A DNA stretch of 64,000 nucleotides from Streptomyces sp. Tue 6430 (GTDB lineage Bacteria; Actinomycetota; Actinomycetes; Streptomycetales; Streptomycetaceae). Each line of letters begins with the position of its first letter. Position 1 is the first letter of the stretch. The stretch is from NCBI GenBank assembly GCA_021568835.1, contig JAKGSH010000010.1, positions 4,464,001 to 4,528,000 on the forward strand, given 5' to 3'. Of this stretch, positions 41,275-50,290 are shown piece after piece. A model generated the notes under the pieces. It did not search any database. It was given only the letters and a program-made list of their open reading frames with translations, and was not told the DNA's origin. The translations under genes were made by a program, and so were the position numbers.

Positions 41275-41426
41275 GTACCCATCCAACACGGCCCGCGCGT
41301 GCGCCGCCTTGTGCCCGGGAACGGTTCCGCACTGCATCTTTCGATGTACCGGAGGTTCGTCACCGGCGACGACGAACCGGGCCGCTCCGCGCGGGAGCCT
41401 GAGGTGGTGAGCGAGAGGAGCGAACC

Positions 41427-42029
41427 GTGGTCGTCTGGTTGATCGTCGCCTGTGAGATCGGCTTCTGGGTGCTGCTGGCCCTCGGGCTGGCCGCCCGCTA
41501 CCTGCTCGGGTGGCGGCGTACGAGTGTGGTGCTGCTGCTGTGCGAGCCGGTGCTGGAACTGGTCCTGTTCGCCGTCACGGCGGTCGACCTGCGCGACGGC
41601 GCCGAACCCGGCTGGGAACACGGCCTGGCGGCGCTCTACATCGGCTACACCGTCGCCTTCGGCCACTACACGATCCGCTGGCTCGACGGCCATGCCGCCC
41701 ACCGCCTGGGCGGCGGCCCGCCGCCGCCCAGGCCGCCCCGCTACGGCCGCGCCCGCGCCCGCCACGAGGCGAAGCTGTGGCTGCGGGCCGTGTTCGGCGG
41801 AGCCGTCGCCCTGGCCCTGCTCGAGTGCGCCGTCCGGTACGTCGGCGACTCCGGCGACGTCAGCTCGCTGCGTGCGTTCCAGTGGACGACCGTGCGCGCG
41901 GTCGGCATCTACGGCCTGATCGCCCTGTCCTACACGGTCTGGCCCCGCAGGGCCCCGGCGGGCGGCCGCGCGGAGGAGGACGGGTCCGCGAAGGACCGGC
42001 CGGCGCGCACCTCCGCCGGCAACCGCTAG
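41427..42029 (+). CDS. Polytopic membrane protein of unknown function
   Basis: 200 residues from GTG 41427 with GAGAGGAG upstream. About five hydrophobic segments are seen: 4-26, 33-54, 69-86, 120-140 and 155-175. A Pro/Arg-rich cytoplasmic loop lies between the third and fourth (GGGPPPPRPPRYGRARAR), and the tail is charged. Acidic residues sit inside helices (CEIGFW, CEPVLELV, LLECAVRY). I do not recognise a family. It is divergent from chiS, with no sign that it belongs to the chitinase system. Confidence 0.75.
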   Translation: MVVWLIVACEIGFWVLLALGLAARYLLGWRRTSVVLLLCEPVLELVLFAVTAVDLRDGAEPGWEHGLAALYIGYTVAFGHYTIRWLDGHAAHRLGGGPPPPRPPRYGRARARHEAKLWLRAVFGGAVALALLECAVRYVGDSGDVSSLRAFQWTTVRAVGIYGLIALSYTVWPRRAPAGGRAEEDGSAKDRPARTSAGNR

Positions 42030-42040
42030 CGGGCCCTCGG

Positions 42041-42144
42041 CGCTCGCCGCCGGGAGCCCGCGGGGCGTCGCCCGTCACCTTGTTCGTGGTGCGTCACCCG
42101 TCACCTTGTTCGCGGTGCGTCACCCGTCGCCCTGTTCGCGGTGC
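42041..42144. repeat. pduO 3'-end duplicate plus three 26-bp tandem repeats
   Basis: Bases 42041-42086 closely repeat the end of pduO (42210-42256): CGCTCGCCGCCGGGAGCCC against CGCTCGCCGCCGGGAACCC, continuing through GTCGCCCGTC(A/G)CCTTGTTCG. From 42067 a 26-bp unit, GTC(G/A)CCCGTC(A/G)CC(T/C)TGTTCG plus GTGC-type end, occurs at 42067, 42093 and 42119. Confidence 0.88.
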
Positions 42145-42204
42145 GTGCCGGGATGCCGCCTGTCCCGGGGGTGATGCCCGGACGCCCGGCCGGGGCGGGT
42201 CTCG

Positions 42205-42777
42205 TCAGCGCTCGCCGCCGGGAACCCACAGGACGTCGCCCGTCGCCTTGTTCGCCGACCGCGCCAGAATGAACAGCAGGTCCGACAGCCGGTTGAGGTA
42301 GGTCGCCGTCAGGGGGTTCATCACCTCGCCGTGCGCCTCCAGCGCGGCCCAGGTCGAGCGCTCGGCGCGGCGGACCACCGTGCACGCCTGGTGCAGCAGG
42401 GCCGCGCCGGGCGTACCGCCGGGCAGGATGAAGGACCGCAGCTTCTCCAACTCCGCGTTGAAACGGTCGCAGTCGGCCTCCAGCCGGTCGACGTAGAACT
42501 GCTCGACCCGCAGCGGCGGGAACTCCGGGTTCTCCGCCACCGGCGTCGACAGGTCCGCGCCCACGTCGAACAGGTCGTTCTGCACGCGCGTGAGGACCTC
42601 GACGATCGCCTCGTCGAGCCCGCCCAGCGCGACCGCCGTACCGATGACCGCGTTCGCCTCGTTCGCGTCCGCGTACGCCGCGATGCGCAGGTCGGTCTTG
42701 GCGACCCGGCTCATGTCGCCGAGGGCGGTGGTGCCCTGGTCGCCGGTCCTGGTGTAGATGCGCGTCAGATTGACCAT
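42205..42777 (-). CDS. pduO: Cob(I)alamin adenosyltransferase, PduO type
   Basis: 190 residues. It transfers adenosyl from ATP to cob(I)alamin to make adenosylcobalamin. Signature parts: YTRTGDQGTTALGDMSRVAKTD (ATP-binding N-terminus), the Arg/Glu helix VVRRAERSTWAA, and NPLTATYLNRLSDLLFILARSANK. The ATG has no ribosome site but TAGATT ends six bases upstream, so the message is probably leaderless. It could supply cofactor for methylmalonyl-CoA mutase, whose helpers mce and meaB are 17 kb away. Confidence 0.96.
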   Translation of the reverse strand: MVNLTRIYTRTGDQGTTALGDMSRVAKTDLRIAAYADANEANAVIGTAVALGGLDEAIVEVLTRVQNDLFDVGADLSTPVAENPEFPPLRVEQFYVDRLEADCDRFNAELEKLRSFILPGGTPGAALLHQACTVVRRAERSTWAALEAHGEVMNPLTATYLNRLSDLLFILARSANKATGDVLWVPGGER

Positions 42778-42783
42778 GCCGTC

Positions 42784-42789
42784 AATCTA
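42784..42789 (-). promoter_or_regulatory. -10 element (TAGATT) for leaderless pduO
   Basis: On the minus strand TAGATT is followed by GACGGC and then ATG. No Shine-Dalgarno sequence is present and no cobalamin riboswitch fits between promoter and start. Confidence 0.6.
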
Positions 42790-43225
42790 GACCGTCCCCG
42801 GCGCCGCGCGGCGTGCCGTCCGTCACGGTGGCCGGACGCCCTCCGGGAGGGGGTCAATCGGTGCGAATCCGGCAGGAATTGAGGACGTGACCGGCGTCTC
42901 ACGCCCTGAGACGTGAAACGCGTTACTAACCGGTCACACAGCGCCTCGCGCCCGCTAGTGTCCGGCCGAGAGCCATGCGGAGGGGAGTTCGCTCCGTCGG
43001 CGCGGAATGCGCCGGATGGTTGACGCCGGTGATAGCGGACGCCGGAGCGGGCAGGGCTTTCTGGAAGCGCTGAAACCGCCCAGGCCCCACGGGCCTCACC
43101 CCTGCGGGTGAATTCGGTATCGGTTCGCTCACAGACGGCAACCTCTGACCGCTTGGCGCAGTCAGACGATGCAACACCGGACATTCACCACCGCGGAGCA
43201 CGAGACGCACGCCTAGGGGAGCGCT
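42790..43225. other. Divergent region between pduO and the STAS gene
   Basis: No gene is visible. It contains a short palindrome CCCTCC-G-GGAGGG (42838-42850) and an inverted repeat CGTCTCA/TGAGACG (42895-42901 and 42907-42913), possible operators. AGGGGAGCG at 43213-43221 is the STAS ribosome site. Confidence 0.45.
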
Positions 43226-43548
43226 ATGCACATCAGGGGCGACCACGTCGAGCTGGTCGTCGGGGCCGCCTCGACGTCCGCAGCGCGGCGGACGCCCGTA
43301 CGGTCCTGCACACGGCGGTCGACGACGGCGTCGGCGACCTGGTGCTCGACCTGTCCGAACTCGACTCCTGGGACGCCACCGGACTCGGCGTCATCATGGG
43401 CGCCCACCGCCGGGCGGGCCGCTGCGGCCGGCGCCTGGTGCTGCGGGGCGTACCGCCCCAGATGCAGCGCCTCCTGGTGGCCACCCGGCTGCACCGGATC
43501 CTCGCCATCGAGGGCGGCATCGGAGTGGAGTCCCTCCCGCGCGTGTGA
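43226..43548 (+). CDS. STAS-domain anti-sigma factor antagonist (one frame break)
   Basis: Repaired length is 107 residues from ATG 43226 (MHIRGDHVELVVGGRLDVRSAADART). The core LVLDLSELDSWDATGLGVIMGAHRRA is a SpoIIAA-like STAS fold; the residue normally phosphorylated (Ser/Thr in D-S-S/T-G) is here in the WDATG segment. The frame breaks at 43262-43265: GGGG needs a fifth G. Such proteins bind anti-sigma kinases in partner-switch systems. Two SpoIIE/HATPase proteins in this window are possible partners, but nothing links them directly. Confidence 0.87.
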
Positions 43549-43792
43549 GGCCGCCGACGGCGGGCACCCGAGGCGCGCAAACCTCACATGTACGACGCGC
43601 GCAATCCTCACCGGACCGTGACGTCTCGGACGGCCCGGCACCCCGGGCTGTCGTGGATACTGTGCGAAGGTTTACGGTTCGTCTGCCCGCGCCCGCAGCC
43701 CCCGAGCGGGCACCGGACCAGAAGCGACAGCGCAGTGTGCGGCGAGGCCGGGAGGGGCTGTCTCCACACCACGCTCTTGGGGAGCTTGACCT

Positions 43793-46311
43793 ATGGACCC
43801 GACGCACCGCGGACCCGAGGAGTACGGCCGCGACGGCGACGGCCACGCGCCGCGCCCGCGCCCTTCCAGGGATCCCCTCACCCCCGACTTCGCGCAGCAC
43901 GCGCCGGCCCTCGCCCGCACCGTGCGGGTCGTCGCCGGCGAGCACCTCCTCACCGTCAACCCGGTCGACGGCAGCGAGATCGAACTCGCCCCGCCCACCG
44001 GGCGGCCCGGCCGCCCCGCCAAGCGCACCCTCGAGGAGCGCGCCGAGGTCGACGAGGCGGCCCGGCCGCCCGCCCCCGCCGGACCCGCCCTGCCCGAACA
44101 GCCCTCCTCGGCCGTCAGGAGGAGCGCGAACAGCTCGTCCGGCTGCTGGCCCGCGGCCGTTCCGTCCGTCTCACCGGCCCCGCCGGCTCCGGCCGCACCA
44201 GCCTGCTCGACCTCGTCGCCGAGGACTGCGAGGACCTCGCGCCCGACGGCGTGGTCCGCCTCACCGGCTACCGCCGCACCACCGCCGACCTCCTCCACGA
44301 TCTCTTCCACACCGTCTACGACGCCCCGCTGCGCCGTCTCGACGACGAGGAACTGCGCGCCCTCGTGGGCGAGATCGGCGCGGTCGTCGTGGTCGACGAC
44401 CTGGAGTTCGGCGGCGCCGACCTCGACGGGCTGCTGGAGGCCACCCCGAGTGCGCCTTCCTGTTCGGCGCCACCCCCGACACCCCGCCGCCCACCGCCGA
44501 CTCGGCCGTCGCGGAGGTCGCCCTGAGCGGCCTCGACCGCGCGGGCGGCGTCGAGGTGATCGAGCGGGCCGTCGGCCGCGTCCTCACCGAGGAGGAGGCC
44601 AACTGGGCCGGCGACCTCTGGTTCGAGTCCGAGGGCCTGCCGCTGCGGTTCGTCCAGGCCGGCGCCCTGCTGCGGCAGCGCGACCGGCTGCGGGCCGAGA
44701 CCGCCGCGGTCGACGAGTTCGGCGTCTTCGAGGACGCCCGGCCGGTCACCGGCCCCGCCCCGCCGACACCCCGCCCGCCGAAGCCGGGCGGACCCCCTGC
44801 CCTCGCTGGGCGAGGCCGCCGCGCCCGCGCCGCTGCTCGCCGCCCGGCTCAGCGCCTCCGCCCGCACCGCCCTGCGCTTCGCCGTCGCCCTCGGCGGCGA
44901 GGTCCCGCACCAGGCCCATCTGCCCGCCCTGGTCGGCGACACCCACGCCGACGCGGCCCTCGGCGAGCTGGTCGCCTGCGGGCTCGTCACCCCGGTCGGC
45001 GCCCGCTACCGCCTCGCCGCCGGCGTGCAGGCCCAGCTGGAGGCCGCCGGATACGCCGACGACGTCACCGCCCGCGCCCACACCGCCGCCCGGCACTACG
45101 CATGGTGGGCCGGACACCCCTCGGTCACCCCGGCGCGGGTGTGCGCGGAGGCCGACGCCGTGCTCGCCGCCCTGGCCGCGACCGTCCCCGCGACCGAGCG
45201 ACCCGCCGAGGACGAGCAGGCCACCGCAGTCGAGCTGGCCCGCACCGCGGCGCCCGCCTTCGCCGCCGGACTCAGCTGGGGCGCCTGGGAACAGGCCCTG
45301 CACGAGGGCGCCGAAGCGGCCCGCCTCGCGGGGAGTCCGCCGACCGGGCCTACTTCCACCACGAACTGGGCGTCCTCGCCCTGTGCACCGGACAGCTCGA
45401 CCGGGCCCGCTCCGAGTTGGAGGCCTCCCTCGGGCTGCGCGGCTCCCTCGCCGACAAGCGGGGCACCACGGCCGGCCGGCGCGCCCTCGCCCTGGTCGCC
45501 GACCACTCGGGTGACATACCCGGCCTGTTCCTGGCCGCGCCGGGGGAGGAGACGCCCGACGCCCGCTCCGCGGAGCCGGTCCTCCCGCTCCGCGACAGCA
45601 CCGCGCCCCTCCCGCCGACGCCGCCCACCGGGCCCGCCGGGTTCACAGGGCCCACCGCCGTCACCGGCCGGCCCGCCGTCGCACCCCCGGCCCACCGCGG
45701 CCGGGGCGGCCTGCGGGGCCTGGCCAGGCGCAACCTCGTCGCGGCCGGAGCGGGCGCCCTGCTCGTCGCCGTCCTCGGCACCGTGGTGACCCTCGGCGCC
45801 ACCTCCGGCAACGACCCGAACGCCCCCTCCGACACCGGGCGCGTCAACCCCACCGCCGAGGCGGGCCCCGGCGACGACGACCTCGTCGGTGACACCCCGG
45901 GCGCCGACACGGGCGCCGGTGACACCGGGGACGCCGCCGGTGCGCCCACGGACCCGGGACCCGACGGGGCGATGGGGACCTCGGACGACCCGACGCCCAC
46001 GGGAACGGCGGAGCCGTCGCCGTCGGCGAGCAGCTCGCAGGGGGCGGCGAGCCCTCCGGCTCGCCGAAGCCGTCCTCGTCGAGTCCGGCCCCCGGGCCCT
46101 CGTCCACCCCGCCGCCGGCCTCACCCTCGACGTCTCCCTCCACTCCCGGGACGACTCCTTCCTCGACGCCGCCGACCGAGACCGTCGACCCGTCCCCCCG
46201 GACAGCACCGACCCGTCGACGTCGACCTCGGCCGGCGGTTCCGTCTCCGGCACCCCCGTCGCCTCGGCCGGCACCACCGCCGGGCCGAGCCCGTCGGACT
46301 TCCTGATCTGA
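43793..46311 (+). CDS. Membrane-tethered P-loop (STAND-like) ATP-binding protein, seven frame breaks
   Basis: Repaired length is 841 residues. After a Pro-rich N-terminus comes a P-loop domain: GPAGSGRTSLLD (Walker A with Arg in place of Lys) and AVVVVDDLEFGG (Walker B), with ECAFLFGATPD as sensor strand. Residues about 340-620 are helical, TPR/winged-helix-like. A membrane helix follows at about 650-670 (NLVAAGAGALLVAVLGTVVTLG), then a Ser/Thr/Pro/Gly-rich tail of 170 residues that should be outside the cell. Breaks at about 44093, 44447, 44759, 44788, 45329, 46042 and 46197 are each one missing C or G. Function unknown to me. Confidence 0.72.
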
Positions 46312-46319
46312 CCCCGCGA

Positions 46320-46364
46320 CACGACGAGGGGGCGGGCCCTCGCGGGACCCGCCCCCTCGTCGTG
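46320..46364. terminator. Bidirectional terminator between P-loop gene and nucS
   Basis: CACGACGAGGGGGCGGG and CCCGCCCCCTCGTCGTG form a perfect 17-bp stem with an 11-base loop between convergent genes. Confidence 0.9.
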
Positions 46365-46372
46365 CGCCCGTC

Positions 46373-47044
46373 TCAGAACAGCCGGAGCTTGTCGTCCTCG
46401 ATGCCGCGCATGGCGTCGTAGTCGAGGACCTGGCAGCCGATGCCGCGGTCCGTGGCCAGCACCCGGGCCTGCGGCTTGATCTCCTGGGCGGCGAAGACGC
46501 CCCGCACCGGCGCCAGATGGGGATCGCGGTTCAACAGCTCCAGGTAGCGCGTGAGTTGCTCGACGCCGTCGATCTCGCCGCGCCGCTTGATCTCGACCGC
46601 GACGGTCCGGCCCTCGGCGTCGCGGCAGAGGATGTCGACCGGGCCGATGGCCGTCATGTACTCGCGGCGGATCAGGGTGTAGCCCTCGCCGAGGATCTCG
46701 ATGCGGTCGGCGAGGAGTTCCTGGAGGTGGGCCTCCACGCCGTCCTTGATCAGGCCGGGATCGACGCCGAGTTCGTGCGAGGAGTCGTGCAGGACCTCCT
46801 CCATCGTGATGATGAGCTTCTCGCCCGCTTTGTTGACGACGGTCCAGACGCCGTCCTCCGCGTCCGTGCCCTCCTTCAGCGTGCAGGGCGGCGACATCCA
46901 GTTGAGGGGCTTGTAGGCCCGGTCGTCCGCGTGGATCGAGACGCTGCCGTCCGCCTTCACCAGGATCAGACGGGGGGCGGAGGGGAGATGGGCGGTGAGC
47001 CGGCCCGCGTAGTCCACGGAGCACCGGGCGATGACGAGGCGCAT
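46373..47044 (-). CDS. nucS: Mismatch-specific endonuclease NucS
   Basis: 223 residues from ATG 47044 (MRLVIARCSVDYAG). NucS/EndoMS is the noncanonical mismatch repair nuclease of actinobacteria and archaea, which lack MutS-MutL; it cuts both strands at mismatches with help from the sliding clamp. The RecB-like nuclease core is visible: catalytic Asp in GPVDILCRD, the ExK pair in VAVEIKRRGEIDGVEQLTRY. The C-terminus DDKLRLF ends in a clamp-binding-like peptide. Confidence 0.96.
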   Translation of the reverse strand: MRLVIARCSVDYAGRLTAHLPSAPRLILVKADGSVSIHADDRAYKPLNWMSPPCTLKEGTDAEDGVWTVVNKAGEKLIITMEEVLHDSSHELGVDPGLIKDGVEAHLQELLADRIEILGEGYTLIRREYMTAIGPVDILCRDAEGRTVAVEIKRRGEIDGVEQLTRYLELLNRDPHLAPVRGVFAAQEIKPQARVLATDRGIGCQVLDYDAMRGIEDDKLRLF

Positions 47045-47352
47045 GGTCGGCAACGCTACTCGACACCCCGCACGCCACGCGATTCGCCCACCTGTCTCCC
47101 CTCCCCACCCCTCACTACGGCCCCGGCAGCCGCACGATTTCACCTGGAAAACACACGTTCGACAGTGGCCGATACTGCGCCCCATCGTGGCTCCCTATGT
47201 GCCCGTTCTCCTGGTGCGGTCACGGTCCGTTGCCTACCGTAGGGAACGGGAGGTCGCGGCGCGTGTACGCAGCGTGCTCGGTGTCTGTGCGCGGCGAACT
47301 CCCTCCATCTGTCCGGCAACCCCTGCGCCTCGGGGGTGCGAGAGGAGTATCC
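47045..47352. other. Divergent region between nucS and the SCO5389-family gene
   Basis: No gene. TACCGT at 47237-47242 could be a -10 for the rightward gene; AGAGGAG at 47341-47347 is its ribosome site. I see no repeats. Confidence 0.4.
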
Positions 47353-47745
47353 ATGTCGCTCGACGTCTCACCGGCCCTACTCGAACAGGCCGAGCGAGGC
47401 GAGGTCGACGAAGCGGAATTCGTCGACTGCGTCCGGACCTCCCTGCCCTACGCATGGGAGATGATCAGTTCCCTGGTGGCCCAGCTGAAGGTGGACGGCG
47501 GCCAGTTCGCCGACAACCAGACGCCCCCGCCGGACGAGAAGGCACGCGGGCAGCTGCTGCGAGCGCTGGCGAGTGACGCGATACGCGGCGCCCTGCAGCG
47601 GCACTTCGGTGTCCGGCTCGCCTTCCAGAACTGCCACCGGGTGGCGGTGTTCCCGTTGGACACGTCGGTCGACGAGTCGCTGTCCCGCTTCACATCGGTC
47701 CGCAGCCAGGTCCTCAACCAGTCCCCGGAGTTCCGGGACTGCTGA
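47353..47745 (+). CDS. SCO5389-family conserved protein
   Basis: 130 residues from ATG 47353. It has no signal peptide or membrane helix. Recognisable parts are LLEQAERGEVDEAEFVDCVRTSLPYAWE, the central FADNQTPPPDEKARGQLLRALASDAIR, and LNQSPEFRDC at the end. This small protein is kept throughout Streptomyces beside nucS; I know no function. It is convergent with the oxidoreductase gene. Confidence 0.88.
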   Translation: MSLDVSPALLEQAERGEVDEAEFVDCVRTSLPYAWEMISSLVAQLKVDGGQFADNQTPPPDEKARGQLLRALASDAIRGALQRHFGVRLAFQNCHRVAVFPLDTSVDESLSRFTSVRSQVLNQSPEFRDC

Positions 47746-47816
47746 AGCTCTCGCTTGCCGTTCCCGACCGGGGAGGAATCAGCACGGAGCGGCAGGCTTC
47801 CCGGCGGCGGGGCAGC

Positions 47817-48845
47817 TCACCGGAGGTGGGGGAGGACCTCCGAGCCCAGCCGCCGTACGTTCTCCTCCGTGGCCGCGAGGTCGCCGGAGCCCTCGACGAG
47901 CAGGGCGAAGCGCGAGATGCCGGTTCGCTCGCTGGTCGCCGCGAGGCGGTCGACGCACAGCCGCGGGGTGCCCACCGGGTGCAGCCCGCAGAGGAGTTCG
48001 GTGTACGCCACCGGGTCCCGCATGCCGCGGGCCCGGCCGTCCACCGTCACATGGGCGTCGAGGCCCTGCCTCAGCCAGCCCGGCATCGCCTTCACCAGCG
48101 TCTCCACGGCGTCGGTGCGGCGGTCCGCGATCTGGCAGACGCCCGCCGAGACGTGGCCGGCGCCCCGGATCTCCGCGGCGGGCCGGCCGGCCGCGTGCGC
48201 GTGCCGCCGCCACAGGGCGATCATCTCGGCCTTCTCCTCGTCCCCGACGTGCATGCCGAGCAGCATCGGCAGGCCCCGCTCGGCGGCCAGCCGCACACTC
48301 GCCGGGGAGGTGCAGGCGACGACCACCTCCGGGCCCGCCACGTCCGTCAGGGCCTCCGAGGGCCGCGGCACGACGGGGACCTCACGGAAGCGGAAACGCT
48401 CGCCGTCCGCCCCCACGGACGGTTCGCGCAGCCAGCGCACCAGCAGATCGAGTGATTCGGGAAACCCCGACTCGTACGCCTCCAGGCCCGAGCCGAACAC
48501 CTCCAGGTCGACCCAGGGGCCGCCGCGTCCCACGCCCAGCGAGAAGCGGCCGCCGCTCGTCAGGTGGAGCAGCGCGGCCTGCTCGCCGAGGGCGACGGGG
48601 TGCACGGTGGGCAGTACGCTCACCGCCGTGCCCACCCGCAGGCGCCGGGTGCGGCCGAGCAGCAGGGCGGCCAGGGTGACCGCGGACGGGCACGTGCCGT
48701 ACGGCACGAAGTGGTGCTCGGCCAGCCAGACCGAGTCCAGCCCCGACTCCTCGGCGACCTCGGCGGAGCGGACGGCGCGGTGCAGCGCCTCCCCCTGGCC
48801 CTGCCCCGGGAACCGGGCCGCCAACACGAAACTTCCAACACGCAT
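47817..48845 (-). CDS. LLM-class flavin-dependent oxidoreductase
   Basis: 342 residues from ATG 48845 with AGGAAAG upstream. It has the luciferase-like TIM barrel: WLAEHHFVPYG, GTAVSVLPTVHPVALGEQAALL and LGVGRGGPWVDLEVFG are typical. Members use F420 or FMN to oxidise or reduce varied small molecules; the substrate cannot be told. It stands alone, convergent with the SCO5389-family gene. Confidence 0.9.
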   Translation of the reverse strand: MRVGSFVLAARFPGQGQGEALHRAVRSAEVAEESGLDSVWLAEHHFVPYGTCPSAVTLAALLLGRTRRLRVGTAVSVLPTVHPVALGEQAALLHLTSGGRFSLGVGRGGPWVDLEVFGSGLEAYESGFPESLDLLVRWLREPSVGADGERFRFREVPVVPRPSEALTDVAGPEVVVACTSPASVRLAAERGLPMLLGMHVGDEEKAEMIALWRRHAHAAGRPAAEIRGAGHVSAGVCQIADRRTDAVETLVKAMPGWLRQGLDAHVTVDGRARGMRDPVAYTELLCGLHPVGTPRLCVDRLAATSERTGISRFALLVEGSGDLAATEENVRRLGSEVLPHLR

Positions 48846-49065
48846 GGGACTTTCCTGCTTCCTCGGCTCCGACACGGAGCTCCCCCACCCGGCATAACCG
48901 CCCGACACGTGCCGAGGTCACGGTCCGATGGGGAGATTTGCGGATTGTCTGGAGAATGTGCCGTCCGGCGGCGGCCCGGCGGCACCGGTCCGCCCGGGTA
49001 CCCGGTGCGGCTCCGCGTAGGCTGGTCGGCAACCCTGCACCCTGTACAGCCCCGTGAGGTGTCCC

Positions 49066-49398
49066 TTGTCCCCGCGTCGCAACCGCCCCAAGGGCGACGA
49101 CTCGTCCGGCCGGAGCACCGGGGACGACCGCGCGAGCCGGTACGGCGGCTGGCAGTCCAGCGTCAGCTGGGCGGGCGAGGAGTGGAGCGTGCGGCACGTG
49201 GCGGGCGCGAGCGCGCAGGGCAAGACGTACCGCTGTCCCGGCTGCGACCAGCTGATCCCCGGCGGCATGCCGCACGTCGTCGCGTGGCCCGAGCACTCGG
49301 GGGTCGACGAGCGCCGGCACTGGCACAAGGCGTGCTGGAACGCACGGGACCGCCGCACCCCGGGGGTGCGGCGGTCCCGTAACGCGCCGAGGTTCTGA
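49066..49398 (+). CDS. Small zinc-ribbon-like protein
   Basis: 110 residues from TTG 49066, six bases after GAGGT; GTG 49054 is a possible earlier start. The N-terminal 30 residues are charged and disordered. A metal site is suggested by YRCPGCDQLI, then HVVAWPE and RHWHKACW, a Cys-x2-Cys plus His-x-x-Cys set like HNH or zinc-ribbon proteins. A 17-bp terminator stem lies within the last codons (49344-49380). It is a conserved Streptomyces protein; the function is unknown to me. Confidence 0.75.
   Translation: MSPRRNRPKGDDSSGRSTGDDRASRYGGWQSSVSWAGEEWSVRHVAGASAQGKTYRCPGCDQLIPGGMPHVVAWPEHSGVDERRHWHKACWNARDRRTPGVRRSRNAPRF
49344..49380. terminator. Terminator hairpin inside the 3' end of the zinc-ribbon gene
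   Basis: ACGGGACCGCCGCACCC pairs perfectly with GGGTGCGGCGGTCCCGT around CGG. It overlaps codons for RDRRTPGVRRSR, before the stop at 49398, and serves convergent genes. Confidence 0.8.
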
Positions 49399-49423
49399 GA
49401 CCTCTCCTTCGGACCGGGCCGGA

Positions 49424-50290
49424 TCAGACGTCGCGCTTCTCCAGCAGGGCGAAGGCGCCGCCGAGGGCCGCGGCCGTCACGCCGAGCGCGATCCACAGCG
49501 GGTCCCAGCCGGACGGCCCGGTCTCGGTGAGCGACGCGGAGTAGAACACGCCGAGCTGGTTCGGGATCGAGTACTCGAACAGGGCTTCGCGCAGGTCCTC
49601 CAGCGAGGACGCGAACATGAACAGCGCGATCACCAGCGGTGCCAGGACGAGACCGATCATGATGGTGATGGCGCCCGCCGAGTGCCGGATGACCGAGCCC
49701 ACCGCCAGCGAGAGCAGGCCGAGCAGCGCGATGTAGAGGGAGACGCCGACGGTGCCCTTCAGCCATTCCGCCGTGGAGGGGTCCCGGGCCTCCGTCAGCA
49801 GGGCCACGTCCACCAGCGCGACGAGGAGGGACGACACCAGCGTCACGGTGAAGGCGACCAGGAAGAACACCAGGGCCTTGGCGCCGAGCACGCGGCCGCG
49901 CGAGGGGCAGGCCACCATCGTCGTGCGGATCATGCCGGTGCCGTACTCCGAGGCGGTCGTCATCACGCCGAGGGTGATGACGCAGATGCTGCCCAGGAGC
50001 AGCCCGAAGAAGCCGAAGGACAGCGGGTTCTCGCCCTCCAGGGCGCCGTCCGAGTTCGCGGCGACGAACACCGCGGTCAGCAGCCCGATACCGACGACCA
50101 GCAGGACGAACACGCCCAGCGTCCACATCGTGGAGCGCACCGACCGGATCTTCGTCCACTCCGAGGCGACGGCGTGCCCGAGGTGCGTGCGCACGACCGG
50201 GATCGGCGAGGTGTAGCCGGGGTACGAGGGACCGGGCGCCGCCTGCCAGGCGGGCGCGGCCTGCGGGGCCGGGGGCTGGGGCGTGCTCAT
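49424..50290 (-). CDS. ABC-2 family transporter permease (module 1)
   Basis: 288 residues from ATG 50290, which overlaps the stop of its ATPase gene (ATGA). About 60 cytoplasmic Pro/Ala-rich residues precede SEWTKIRSVRSTMWTLGVFVLL, the first of six membrane helices; the end is ALLEKRDV. It closely resembles the permease of module 2 (SEWTKIRSVASTVWTL). Role: membrane half of an exporter of unknown substrate. Confidence 0.9.
   Translation of the reverse strand: MSTPQPPAPQAAPAWQAAPGPSYPGYTSPIPVVRTHLGHAVASEWTKIRSVRSTMWTLGVFVLLVVGIGLLTAVFVAANSDGALEGENPLSFGFFGLLLGSICVITLGVMTTASEYGTGMIRTTMVACPSRGRVLGAKALVFFLVAFTVTLVSSLLVALVDVALLTEARDPSTAEWLKGTVGVSLYIALLGLLSLAVGSVIRHSAGAITIMIGLVLAPLVIALFMFASSLEDLREALFEYSIPNQLGVFYSASLTETGPSGWDPLWIALGVTAAALGGAFALLEKRDV

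Noticed and set aside
42067..42144. CRISPR array
   Set aside because: The 26-bp units are directly adjacent with no spacers and derive from the pduO coding end. No cas gene is near.
42778..42900. Cobalamin riboswitch upstream of pduO
   Set aside because: The -10 box lies six bases before the ATG, so no leader exists to carry it, and no B12-box sequence was seen.
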